Positions 35,611-47,698 of a stretch of DNA of 64,000 nucleotides are shown in pieces. The stretch spans positions 148,087,183-148,151,182 of the forward strand of contig OZ038478.1 of assembly GCA_964036315.1 (NCBI GenBank), given 5' to 3'. How positions within the stretch are numbered: position 1 is the first letter of the stretch; every line of letters starts with the position of its first letter. Source of the DNA: Acanthosepion esculentum. Lineage: Eukaryota; Mollusca; Cephalopoda; Sepiida; Sepiidae. Both the position numbers and the translations under genes were made by a program. The notes beneath the pieces are model-generated. The model had not been told where the DNA came from, did not search any database, and saw nothing but the letters and a program-made list of their open reading frames with translations.

Positions 35611-36344
35611 TACATCGTCTGAACATTGAAATGATTATAAATATAGTAATAATAAAAAAGTTGTTAATACATCAGGGAATAAAGAAATTAATTACAACTG
35701 AAACGAGTTATAATAGAATAGAATACCATTCGGAAAAACATGTAAAGACTAGGAATATATGAGAATATCCATGAACACACAATCTTATGAAAATAAGAGG
35801 ATTTTTACATGATAAAAGAAAACTCGAGTGTCGTAAATTATTACATTGGTCTCAAAAATAATCAAACTTTCTCTTTGCAAATTGAAATATAGACAGAACT
35901 AAAATATGATGTCTGGAATATTGATGTTCTAAGGAGACAATCTAGAACATAAAATGAATACCGAATCCCTTGAAGAATACAGCAAAAACTAACAAAAGTA
36001 TAATAATAAAAAAATTGTAACATAGCTGCGCTGTGCATTTCCTATAAACATTTCTTTACTATTTGTTCTGATGCGCTTCCCACAATGGTACCTGAACTTT
36101 ATGTATTTAAGCGCACTAAAAGATCACGGCAGAAGTTCATCTTTTTACAGTTAAAATGGCTATATTAAAATGTAAGTTCTATGATAACAAATTCTTCCCA
36201 GACCCTTCGTAATTGTGGAAAATTGCTTTCCTGTCAAAATCGATGTTGAAAAGTTAAATGCAATTTCTATCCTTATCTTGTCTTCTTAATGTCTGTTCTG
36301 TTAATGTTTGCTAGCCTTAAAAATTAGGTAATTCCAATTTTTTC

Positions 36345-36628
36345 TGAAAAATCAGCATAGCATGATGAAAAAAGGCGCCAAACTTAATAAAAGCTGAGAT
36401 TTATCGTCATAATTTTATTACTAAGATGAAAGACTAAAGTACTTTTTATATTTTAATAAATTTTTTTATCTTTTCTAGCATGTTCAGAATTTTGGTTAAA
36501 AATCTTGTATTTTTTGGCGTCAGCGCTCGATTCACGATTAGTATTTTGCACTTTTTTTTCTGGTGAAAAACATTGAATTTGAAATTCTTGCAAAATCCAA
36601 ATAATTGTCGGATTTCAATGGAAATTCC
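36345..36628. repeat. Dispersed repeat, copy 1 (unclassified)
   Basis: Aligns end to end with 40743-41018: shared blocks include CAGCATAGCATGATG, TTTCTAG.A.GTTC, AATTTTGGTTAAA, GTCAGCG and TGTCGGATTT. No terminal repeats or coding motif were seen, so the class is unknown. Confidence 0.8.
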
Positions 36629-37734
36629 AGATGTTTTTTACAAATGAATGAAAGTATTTATGAAAGTTTTTTCTGAAAATCTTAGTAAAATTATGTTTCT
36701 GTATATACAAACAGATGTAAGTGGACATAAAAAACAAGCACATATAAACACAAACATAAAAACAAGCATGTAGACAAGTGCTCCCATATAGACCAGGAGT
36801 ATAAATAAATATACTCACTATCCTAAGTTTAGGCATTTAAATTCTCTATGGAACAGTTTTCTAATTTTATTAATTTGAAAATTCATAGTATTCCTTACAA
36901 ACATAAGCCATCATCTCTGTACAATCCAATGTAATTTATACTAATTTCACGATATTTGCAATAAGATTATATAATATAAAAAGATAAAAAAAGACAGAGG
37001 ATTCTGCAGAGTCCACTGATCCCATTGTGATGTCAAAATAAAATTTAAATATTAAAAATAAGACTTATTCATATTTAGATGACCCTTTTAGAAATTATTT
37101 GTGAATAAAAATAAGAATCAAGCTGTTAAATAAAAATTCCGAAATTTTTTAACCATTGAAAAACCAGACACGCTGGATAACGGACCACCTAAATTTAACC
37201 TTTGTAAGTAACATATATTGGATACATGAGTTGTCTAGGGAAATTAAAACTCAACCCCGCCTGATCAAAATAGATTGAATTTTCCTTAACCTTAATAACG
37301 CAATATATTAAAATATTAGTTTAAATATTCATGGAGACCTACCGGATACTATTCGGAACATACTTGTCGACAAGTCTAATATAATAGCATCAACCACATA
37401 CCAAAAATGCTAAAAATAATGGAAGCCTTATTAATAAAAACAAACAAACCAACACTTAATAATATTAACTTTTAACATGGACATAATATCTTGACCGTGT
37501 TTTGAAACAAAAAAATTGAAAACATTTTATAAAACATACATATAACAACCTATTTCTAATTTTAACAGTTAAAATATAATCCTTGACAATGTATAGCGGA
37601 AAGCCCTCGGATAAAAAGAACATTCGGACAGTTTTTATATAATTTATCATCCGAAAAGAAAAAAAATTAATAGATCGCATAAGAAATTGTATAAAAAAAT
37701 AATAAAATCACCTTGTCTGTCGTATTTAATGAAA

Positions 37735-37853
<119 letters not shown>

Positions 37854-38293
37854 TTACGTGGATGGGAAAGAATATACGTGGCCGCTTAGAGCAAGCATTT
37901 TGAAGAAAAAAATGTCACCCGAGAAAGGCCGGCGGGGTCATTCATAATATTTGGTGATATATCAAATCAGTAACAAAAAAATTAATAAATATTTCATTAC
38001 AAAAAAGATTTGTCACAATGCTACTAATATCGGGTGAAGACATTTCTGCTGACTCCGAGAAAAAATATGAACTCCATTCTTAGTAAATTACATAATAATC
38101 AACATTTCTTGCCGATTGAATGATTTACCCTGGGAATGAAAGGATTTGTTACGACTGATAACGCTTGCTTTAGACTTAATCTTTACAAGTCGTTTCATAT
38201 GTATGATTAAGGACAAACTTATAATAACCCACTACAGTGAAACAAAAAAGAAGAAAAAAGAGAATGTACTAACCTAAACTGCTGATACGAAGA

Positions 38294-38329
38294 AGTGGCT
38301 TTTTTATGAAGTAGTGGCTTTTTTATGAA
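38294..38329. repeat. Short tandem duplication, 19-bp period
   Basis: AGTGGCTTTTTTATGAA occurs twice with a 2-base spacer (GT). Confidence 0.9.
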
Positions 38330-39152
38330 CATTGCTTATGCTTAAATAAAATAAAATAATGTTATTTTAGAAAATGTCAAACACGGTCTTTTGCGATAAC
38401 CACTTTAGAAATATATTGAAATTCTTTTCCTAATTTTATTAATTACATTATATATAATAGAAACAACTTCAATTTCTTTTTACATTTTACGCGGACAATT
38501 AACATTAACTTTTTATCGAATCATTTCGGCAATTATGCCCTCAGTTATCATTATTAATCCGGATAAACTCCAGCAAACCATTATCCCGTTTCGCTGACCA
38601 TATCGAGTGTTATCTCGTCTAGTTTTTATTTAATACTATTGACATATGGTTTGTCCTGTTACCACTGTGTCCAAACTGCATTACACAGGGTAGGGATCGA
38701 AGTGATAATTACTATATAGCCTAATTCACTAACTAATGCTTTCATTCACTAGGCAGCTGATGAAAGACGGTAGACACAATATCTGAGAATTGTGATAAAA
38801 CAGATTAAGAGCGTAAAAATAAGAGATCCTCTCCCCAGAAATTCAAACAGAAGCCTTGAAATTTGTTGATCACAGAAATTATTCTGACCTATTCTACTCA
38901 AATTTACAACAGTTAATTTTATGTAGAATGTAATTTAATTAGAGTAGATGAGAGAGCGAGACAGTGAAATCTTGGAAAGACCAAAATATGTCCTTCCCAC
39001 TCAGAGGAAATAAGGAATATTTACATCACTATGGAAATAACGATTTATTGCGATTTATTCAGTTTCCCTCAATCAGGCTTTAAAGAATTGTCGTCTCCTG
39101 ACTGTAACTAGAATAAACAAATAATACATACAAATATTCTAGCTTATATATA

Positions 39153-40667
39153 CAGTGGAGACAAACAAATATTTGTATAGATACACATTGTTAATTCAGT
39201 GTATTACCAACTAAGGAATAAACATAATTTTCATATAATTAACTGTACACAGTTGCATAATTACTAAATATGCATAGCAAGCAGAAACAATATTTGATTT
39301 AATCCTATTTATCCATTTTAACTGGCGAAAAAGTATTCGTAAAATGCAAAAAAGAATATATAATCTTATTTTAATACTTTGTAGAATAGCCATTATTCAT
39401 TTTCACAGCAACCAATCTCTTCGTGTAGTTAATGATTTGAAAACTTTAGTTAGTATTTTGTTCCATTCTTCTTCGCATATGGTCTTCATATCCGGGATGT
39501 TCGTTGGATCTCTCGATTGGTTTCGAATTTTCAATTAACGCCACAGATTCTCGTTTGGAAACTGACTTGGCCATCTCAGGATATTTATATTATTTTCAGC
39601 AATATAGTTCTTCACAGAACTGCAGTGTTCTTATGAACATTAACATGTTGGAAGATCGAATCAAGAGGAAGTTCAAGATTTACAAACAAATTTAGTAAAT
39701 TTGGTTCGAAAATATTTTAGTATTCTGCGGCATTCATTCTACCATTTATACTGATATGTTGCCAGTGCCTTTGCCAGAAAAACATCCCAAACCATGATGC
39801 TGCCACCACCAAATTTCATTTTTGAAACTGTTTTCTTTTGTTTCAAGGCATCGCCATCTTTCCTTGATACATAATTTCTAGAATTACGTCCAAACAACTC
39901 AATTTTGGTCTCGTCTGACCATAATACTCTTTCCCAATACCATTCTTCCTTATGCTTATGTTCACGACCGAATTTAAACATGGCATCTCTGCGTCTGTTC
40001 AATATCATTAGAGTTTTCCCCGACTTCCAATTGTAACTATGAATTCCATTGCTTATGTCTGTTTATTGGCACGGATTCCTGATGAAAGCAAATTCTGCTG
40101 CACATCTTGTCGAGTAACCATTGTATTTATTTTAATTTGACGCATTAATTTCGTCGAAGATCTTGACGAAATCCTGCGTGGAGCAACTGTTCTTTAGTTT
40201 TCAACAGTTTTTAATGTTTTATTCATTGCAGTGAATGAACTAATGGTAGTAAATGGAATATTCATATTGTCTGAGATTTCCTATAACTTTTACCTTCTTT
40301 CCAGAGCTTAACAATCAGTTCTTTGTGCAATTTGTCGATTCTTTACCTCTTGCTATGATAAAATTCTTGCACGAATATAAATTTCAGAGTGTTCTGTTTC
40401 ATTTTGTTAGGATAAAGATAATTATTCATAACGTTATTTGAACATTCTAGATTATTTAAAAATCTGAAATTTTATTGTACGAAAACTTTTTGACCCATTA
40501 GAGTGGATAAATGGGATTTATTTCTATTAAATCAATTTTTCCTGTTTTCCATGCATATTTATTTATTATGCATCTGTTAACAGTTACTCATAAAAAATTG
40601 TTTATTCATTAGTTGGAAATACAATGAATTAAAAATTTTATGTGTACGAATATTTACTTTCCACCAC

Positions 40668-40669
<2 letters not shown>
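39153..40669 (-). mobile_element. Tc1-type transposon with long IR/DR ends, decayed
   Basis: The ends match over about 190 bases in inverted orientation (39153-39345 and 40477-40669): CAGTGG, AAATATT.GTA, TTAATTCA.TGTATT.CCAAC and CCATTTATCCA are shared. Each end has an inner motif (GGCGAAAAAGTATTCGTA at about 39324; complement GGGTCAAAAAGTTTTCGTAC on the right) that repeats the outer motif, an IR/DR arrangement. The left end has a flanking TA at 39151-39152. Length is 1517 bp. Confidence 0.8.
39440..40410 (-). pseudogene. Tc1-like transposase, decayed
   Basis: The best-open part, 39739-40008, reads WERVLWSDETKIELFGRNS (first catalytic Asp) and MKFGGGSIMVWDVFLAK, the classical Tc1 catalytic core segment. 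Upstream (40050-40390) the DNA-binding region survives only as scattered words (RGKE, STRCAAEFAFI, NPCQ). Downstream (39500-39660), pieces resembling the INILRWPSQFPNENLWR segment with the last catalytic residue can be read. Stops and frameshifts throughout. Confidence 0.75.

Positions 40670-40672
<3 letters not shown>

Positions 40673-40726
<54 letters not shown>
40673..40726. repeat. (TA)n microsatellite
   Basis: About 54 bases of TA directly next to the right end of the Tc1 element. Confidence 0.97.
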
Positions 40727-40733
<7 letters not shown>

Positions 40734-40742
40734 TACTTGCTC

Positions 40743-41018
40743 GCTGAAAAACAGCATAGCATGATGTAAGAAGGCCCGAACCTTAATACAAAACAAAGTT
40801 TTAACGACAAATATTTATTAAGAGGAAAGGACAAAATATATTTTTTAATTATTTTACTTTTTTTCTTCCTTTCTAGTACGTTCGAAATTTTGGTTAAATA
40901 TTTTTTTTTACGTCAGCGGACGACGCAATATTTATGATTGGTGTTTTTATATACGGTGAAAAAATTGATTTGGAAATTCTTGAAAAAAATCAAATATCTG
41001 TCGGATTTTAGTCGGAGC
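40743..41018. repeat. Dispersed repeat, copy 2 (unclassified)
   Basis: Partner of 36345-36628 in the same orientation, roughly 75% similar by eye. Followed by a TA tract at 41022-41062. Confidence 0.8.
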
Positions 41019-41019
41019 T

Positions 41020-41062
<43 letters not shown>

Positions 41063-42207
41063 GTTACCTCCCAGAATTCCATGAATTTTCGAGAAATTAA
41101 ATTTAAATCTCAAAATTTGTTTTATTAGTTACAAGCAGGAGTTCTTGGAGAATGTAAATCGTCATTTTTTAAAACGCCTGCATATTTCCCGAATGTCTTC
41201 TCCGAATCATAAGATAAAACAATGCAATACTACTATGCCATTTTTTTTAATTAGAAAAGCTTTTAATTGCTTTTATAAATAAGAAGTTGTTAAGGTCATT
41301 ATTGTCTTAAGAAAAATGTTTTCGATGAGTAATGAATTTTTACAATAATTGATTTCATTTTTTTTTTAAATTTTAATTATAATAATTTATAATATATAAA
41401 TCATTTTTATAATTCTGCATTAATTCTATCTGGATATGTGATATTTTTATTAAGGGAAAACTGTATTTACTAATCAAAAATTGAAAAGCTTAATACAAAT
41501 TATTTTGCTCCAAGACTTACATTTTTTTTATTTTTTATGTATATCTGTTTGAAAGTTTGGTCAACCATACACGACAAAATCAGAAAATAAGAGCGATGAT
41601 TATAGTAAATTTAAATTCAACATTCCTAAAATTAGATTAGTTAGAATATTTTCCAATTCTTTTAAAGCCACTGAGAACATAACATTTATATCGTTATTTT
41701 CTTATGTTTTAACAAATAAAATCTTCGTAGAAAAATAAATAAATCTCTCAACACATTATCAATGCCTATTAAGTGATCTCTGAATGACAAGCGTCGCGGA
41801 CAAGCTGGTAATCACCGTTTCTGTTTATTTTAAAATTTATTTCTCTGTTATTTTAAAGTAAATATATTTTTAATCCGATTAATTATACACTAAAACAACT
41901 AATATTACTCAAATAAATTTTCGGAAAATATATACTATTTTTGGAAGATTTTCAAAACCGCGAATTAACTTTTGTTTACAGTTGGCTGAATTTAAAAGTT
42001 TTCTGAAAACGACTACAAAGTTGATATTCCAATCATTATAATTTCTAATTTAAATTCATGAGAGTATTTTACTTGCAAGTAATAGTAAATGTCATCAGTT
42101 AGCTATCAGTTGAAGCTAAACAAATAGATTCAAAATGCTTTTTCATGTTTAAAAATTCATTTTAAACCTTAGGTATCGAAACTCCAGTAGAGGTACACAC
42201 ACACACA

Positions 42208-42249
<42 letters not shown>

Positions 42250-43396
42250 ATATTCACTTCTTTAATTTAAGATGATGTATTTAAATAAAATGGCCAGTGA
42301 ATGTTTATTATTTATTTTGCAAGACTTTGGTTAAGAAACCAACAATACTGCGCTACTCGAAAAGAAAAAGAATTAAACAGATATTTTGTGGGGGAACAAC
42401 TTTTTATATCATTGGTGTTCAACTCACAATGAAACGGGCGCACGCTTTATGCTTTTGAAATGCAAAGTCATTTTTTTCCACGTATCAAATAGAACTTCAC
42501 TTTTATTTAAAACATCAGACAGTTAATAATTTAATTGAAATTCTATTTATCTCACGAATTCCTATCTTTTATCTTTAAACTATAGTGAAAAGTACGCAGA
42601 GCTTAACTCAAAATATCGGCAATTTCTTTGCTTCCATCCTTCGTTGAACCCATTTAGAATTTAAGAGAAAACGATTATTAAAGCAGTTCAGTTTTGAAAA
42701 ATTGTATAGCACCCAATTTTTAAGTTCGGATTTGAGATGGTCAATAATGACACAAAATGTTTTACCACATCTTTACTGTGTTTTGAGGAATTCAATTTAA
42801 ATATTAAATTTAGGTTCAAAATTGAAACTTTGGAGTTTCCTTCCTTTGATCAATGAGAGACGTAACGATGTCATAAACTTATGTGTATCCTTACGGAAAA
42901 CAAATATGTAAACGTCAAATATTTTTCCAATTGCATCATTTGCATCATTCTCAGTAAATCAAAGTAAAATCAATCGGAATTATGAATAATATAAAATATT
43001 CAATTTATAAAGATAAAGTTGATATTAAATACTAAATTTAGATTGTGCGAAGCGATGAAAATCGATTTATTTTTTCTTATATAGAATCTACGTTTTGTTA
43101 TTTTTCAATAGGGGAAATTTAAGGAAATACTATTATAATAAGAAATTTCTTTATTTAAACGACAGTACTAAAATAAATACATTTTGTGAATAAATCTTAA
43201 CCTAGAATATCTTTCGATTGGTATTATCTAACTTTTCACCATTATAAATGTTTGCTGTTATTTTCTTTATTACATTCGATTTTGAAATATCGACGACTCT
43301 CATTTTGTGACAGTAAAAATTAATTAGAAATTTTGTAATTTTATAGAAGAATATTATTTGAAAACGAAAATAAACATTTTTTTAATCTAGATTTTT
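41019..43396. other. AT-rich DNA, no gene recognised
   Basis: TA tracts at 41022-41062 (interrupted) and 42212-42246 (preceded by CA repeats). No coding motif, RNA gene or terminal repeat was identified. Confidence 0.4.
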
Positions 43397-43602
43397 TTAG
43401 TTTCGAAGTTCCTGACGTTGATCCAAAACTTTGTGTTTTCTTACTTCCTGTTGAAACTTGACTAATGCATGGAATAATAATGCAACACAAAATGTACTTA
43501 GAACAAAATGTATTGAAACAAGAAAGTATACGCAATATTTACATATAGTCTTTTGTATATTCCTGGGAAGACCGTTCCTGGAGAATGTGTTGACTAAGTC
43601 GC
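43397..43602 (-). CDS. Candidate small exon with one membrane-like segment
   Basis: The minus strand is open from the 3' edge of the Tx1-like LINE to a stop at 43397. The part outside the LINE contains LPDCDLVNTFSRNGLPRNIQ, a hydrophobic run of about 20 residues (VYFLVSIHFVLSTFCVALLF) and a charged tail ending DQRQELRN. The regular composition (hydrophobic helix followed by a K/R/E/Q-rich tail) is more protein-like than the surrounding AT-rich DNA. CACATTCTCCAG at about 43574-43585 could be a splice acceptor. I do not recognise the family; it may be the last exon of a host membrane protein or chance. Confidence 0.25.
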
Positions 43603-43642
43603 AGTCGGGCAGAGTCTCTAGTTGAATTTCTTGATTCGCCTC

Positions 43643-44317
43643 AAGATTTATTTGTATAAAATACAAATTCTGGCACAAGGCCGAAAAAGGGGAGGGGTAA
43701 AGGCTGGTCATTGCTTACTATCCTATACCTAGCTAATCAGATTCGCGACCCATTCATACATTACAATTGACACATTCACCACAAGAACTTGTCCATCATC
43801 ATTCAATCCTCCGTACACCATAATACCACATCCTCACCAGGGGGGACCTACAAAAACGCGCCCCACACCATAAAAATTTGATGATAATAAAAGTACATAA
43901 AAATCTAATGAAAAAGATGAAAGGGGAGGGAGATGAACCCCATAACAAACTAAAAATTCAACAAATTTTTTAAAATAAACATAATTTATGTTAGTAGGGC
44001 CCGTCCAACCCTCAAAATAGAGAGGCCGCTGTATTCTGCCCAGAGGACAAAATCAAGAAGCACTCTCGCTAAGGGAGTGGGAAAGAGATAAAATAACTGG
44101 GACATGGGGAAGTAAAAGGCTGATCCAGTTGAGATGAAAAGGAGGCCAAAACAAATTAGGGAGGTTGGGAATCTCGACTTGGATCATAACTAAAATGATG
44201 GCCGGGAAACAGGCCGGGAACAACACTTACTCATATTAACTAGGTACACTTAAGCTTGTCTAACCTAACCGAGGGGAGGGTTCCACAGGAAACCACCCCG
44301 ATGTGACTTTGGTTGAC
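43643..44317 (-). other. LINE A 3' UTR
   Basis: Contains TTTTTCGGCCTTGTGCCAG (43671-43690 complement), shared with the 3' UTR of LINE B and, in part, with the SINE bodies. It ends directly at the 18-bp motif. Confidence 0.75.
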
Positions 44318-47300
44318 CTAGAAAAGAAAATCAAGGCTAACCCCGTTCAAACGAACCAAGCTCGCCTCTTTTACCCACCTTTCGCTGAAGACTGTCGAAT
44401 GCAATCGTTTTCTATCAGTTCTAATCTTCATCTTGAGTTGATGCTCAAAGAATCGGATTAGATCCTGATGCGAAAGACTATTGCCTCGCAAGACTTCCTC
44501 CATTCGCGTCGTCCATATCACCATTCGAGCCGTGGCTAGCAGCGTTAGAAACACCATTTGTTTCACCCCGCAATACGGTGGCGACACATTGTAACACGCG
44601 TATGGGCGATCAATGGACACGAGTTCTTCAGGAGCGAGACGAGGCGTCAGCTCGCCGACATGGTCCCATAAGGGGCGGACCCGGGGGCAATGGTAGAAGG
44701 CGTGCGAAGCCGTTTCTTCTAATCCAAGGCCACACCCTTCACAGTCTGGCAAATCCGCCAAGCCCCATATGAAAGCCTTGTCGTTGAGAGGCAGCCGATT
44801 CCGAGCCAATCGCCAGGTAAGCGAAAACTCAGGGTTACTGAGATAATCCGCCGCTGGCGCCCAAGACCAGTAGGAGCGATACTCCTCCTCCGAACAGTCG
44901 AGCGTATCACGTAGAGGATCCTTCGCGCGACCCTCCACTAATCCCCGATAGAAGACCTTCCTAGGCCGTGAAAGGTCACTGGACCGCGGAAGAGCCCTCA
45001 AGGCTGACCGACACTCGTTGAGGAAAAGCGATTCAACTCGAGACTTACAATGGTGCTCAGCCTTCGAGATGGGGGGATGGATGGTAAGGCTAGGGAAGGC
45101 GTCCCTAACAATCCCCTCCAGAATCGGATCTCCTCTAGTCAATGCGCGGCGTAGGAAAGCCAACCGAGAGGCACGGATTTGACTCTTCAAGTGTGGCATT
45201 CCCCCCCCATGACACGGACGTTTAGTGCAGACTCGTCTGTCGACCCAGTGCGCGCCTCCCCCCCCCATAAAATGGAGGATAGCGCCTGCTCGAGCGCCTT
45301 CATGTGGGCCTTACAGAGAGTAAGTACTGACAATCGATAAAGAATCAGGGGGAAAATGTATGTAACACACACCTCCGCCCTGCCCTTTACGGACAACCTC
45401 CGTCCATTCCAAGTCTTACCGGCAGAAACGACCTTTGCTAGTACTTCAGACCAATTCTTCTTCAGCTGGAGGTCGGGTCCAAACTACACTCCAAGAATGC
45501 GGACAGGACCGTCCGTCCAACCGAAGCGGCCTGGAAGATCACGCCCCTTCCAGGCACCTAACCGCAAGCCGGATGACTTGTCGCGGTTTATCTTGGCCCC
45601 TGTCACCTTCTCGTACCGATCAAGCGCCTTCTGTACCGCCTCAATGTCGTTAAGGGACGACACGAAAGCAGATACGTCATCGGCGTACGCAGAAACCCTG
45701 GCTCGAGACCCTCCAGGAACGGCGATCCCGCGTAGGGCCGGACTGCACGCCTCGTCCTTCAGCCGGCGCAGGAGAGGCTCCAACGCCAAAGCATAAAGGA
45801 GAGGCGACAGCGGACAACCCTGACGAACCGACCTCGACAGAACAAAAGCGCCCGACAACTTTCCGTTCACCTGTACCACAGCACTGGGGGAGCGATACAG
45901 GAGGCTAACCCAGCGGCAGAAGTCGGGTGCGAATCCGGCGGCCTGCAGGACAGTAGCAAGGGAGCGAGGGTCGACCCTATCAAATGCCTTGGACTGATCC
46001 AAATTGATCAGCACGGCTTCTTCGTCGTCTTTTACGCCCTCTAGGATCGTGCGGATCAAATGCAGGTTGCTCTGACTGCAAACGCTCCTGCAGGATCTTG
46101 GCCATAATCTTTAACTCTGTGTTTAGCAGAGTTATGGGCCTATAATCATCTAGTTTCCCCCCAAAACCCTTGCCCTTTTTCAACAGAGTGATCACACCCC
46201 TGGAAATGCGATTGGGGATGGACCCCGACCGAAACCAGTTGTTGAACACTGCTGTCAAAATCGGAACAAAGATGTACGACAGCCTCAAGTACAATTCATA
46301 AGGCAAACCATCCAGACCGGGCGACTTGCCTCTGCCGACCTTCTTCAGTGCCTCGTAGACTTCGCCCTCCGTGATCTCTCCCTCGCAGCTAGTTGCTTCA
46401 GTCGGCTCAAGCCGAGGAAAGTCAGCCAAATAGCTGCGAAACTCCTCCTCACGGAGACCAGGCTCCTTGGTAAAGCGGCTCTCGAAATGCCGCCGAAACG
46501 CCTCGCACATGTCGTCAGTCGACCGCAGAGTACGCCCCTCCGGGGTTTTGACTTGACGAATGTATCGAGCACCAGCTCGACGGACTTCTTCCCGACGCAG
46601 ATCTGCGCCCAGGTTCACAGCTTCGTTTGACATCTTACTTAACTTATGCCTAATTACCTGACCCATGTCGCGCTCGCTATTCGAACGCTGCAGGGCCTCC
46701 CTAGCTCGGGCTATCTCTAGGGGATCCCCCCTAGCCTCCGCCCGGGAAAAATTAGCCTTAAGTGTCTACCTTATCAGCTTTATCTAGAGCGACCCGTTTG
46801 TTGAAATCAGTGGTGAAAGACCTAATTCTATCCTTAAGTTTCTCCCACCACTCCCGATAACCGCCCCCACTAGCTCCCGCTGCACTAATTTAATTAGCTG
46901 CTCCTGGAAGTCCCGCCTGTCCAGTAAAGACGGATTGAACTTCCAGTAACCAGCCATTGTAGGCCTATGTTCTAACGCCACACGGGCACAAACGAGTTTG
47001 TGGTCCGTGTAGCCTACCCAGTGGAACGTGGGACAATCTAACAAGCCTATGTCGTCTCTACGAACTAACATTCTGTCAAGGTAGCTAACTACCTTGTCAG
47101 ACGGCCAATTAAGCGCCCACGTCCACATTTTTCCACTGGGATGATCGACCCGGTATCTATCGACGAGACCATAATCGCCGATCAGATCAACCAGGCTACG
47201 ATCGCCCCTTCTCCCGCTAGCGCCCCGCCCCCTGTCTAACTTTGGGTCCAGGATGGCATTCCAGTCCCCCATTAGAACTAGGCGCGAAGAATCGACTAGG

Positions 47301-47657
47301 AACGGCCCTAACCGCCGAAAAAAAGAACACCGCTCCTCCCGGTCGTTGAAACGAACCACTTTTCACGGCAATATCGGCCACAATTAACCTGCCCTCGGCA
47401 TCGGTAAGCACAAGGTCCACCTTCGCATCAAGAGTACGTTTGACTAACAAAGAAACTCCTCTGGCCAACCGGTTCCCATATACTGAATAGACGACAAAGT
47501 CATCCTCCAGCACACACGTATCGGAAGTGCAAACAAAGTGGGTCTCTTCGATCGCGGCAACATCTACACCGAAGGACAAGAGATCCCGACGCAGGCGGGC
47601 AGCCTTACCCCGATTTCTCAAGCCCTTCACATTCAAACTGGCTATCTTCATTTCCAT
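44318..47657 (-). pseudogene. LINE A ORF2: APE endonuclease, reverse transcriptase, zinc-finger tail
   Basis: The start at 47657 (MEMKIASLNVKGLRNRG) opens an APE-type endonuclease with IEETHF (catalytic E), MGDWNAILDP, WTWALNWPS, SYLDRMLV and GYTDHKLV (catalytic H). The reverse transcriptase follows: GRGKSPGLDGLPYELYLR, YRPITLLNTELKIMAKIL, LDQSKAFDRVD (motif A), SVRQGCPLSPLLYAL (motif B), SAYADDVSAF (motif C), VTGAKINRDKSSGLRLG (motif D). The C-terminal part (44318-45268) has a C..C...H....C zinc finger (CEGCG...HAFYHC). The whole would be about 1100 residues. Frame breaks occur near 47350, 46770, 46060, 45440 and at C-runs near 45200 and 45262. It nicks target DNA and copies the element RNA when intact; inactive here. 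Confidence 0.9.
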
Positions 47658-47698
47658 TTCTAAGCCTGCAAATATAAAAAAGAGTTAAGGCAAAAAAC

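Noticed and set aside
38600..38740. Another tRNA-derived SINE on the minus strand
   Set aside because: A B-box-like CTTCGATCCCTACC is present, but the A-box and body could not be established.
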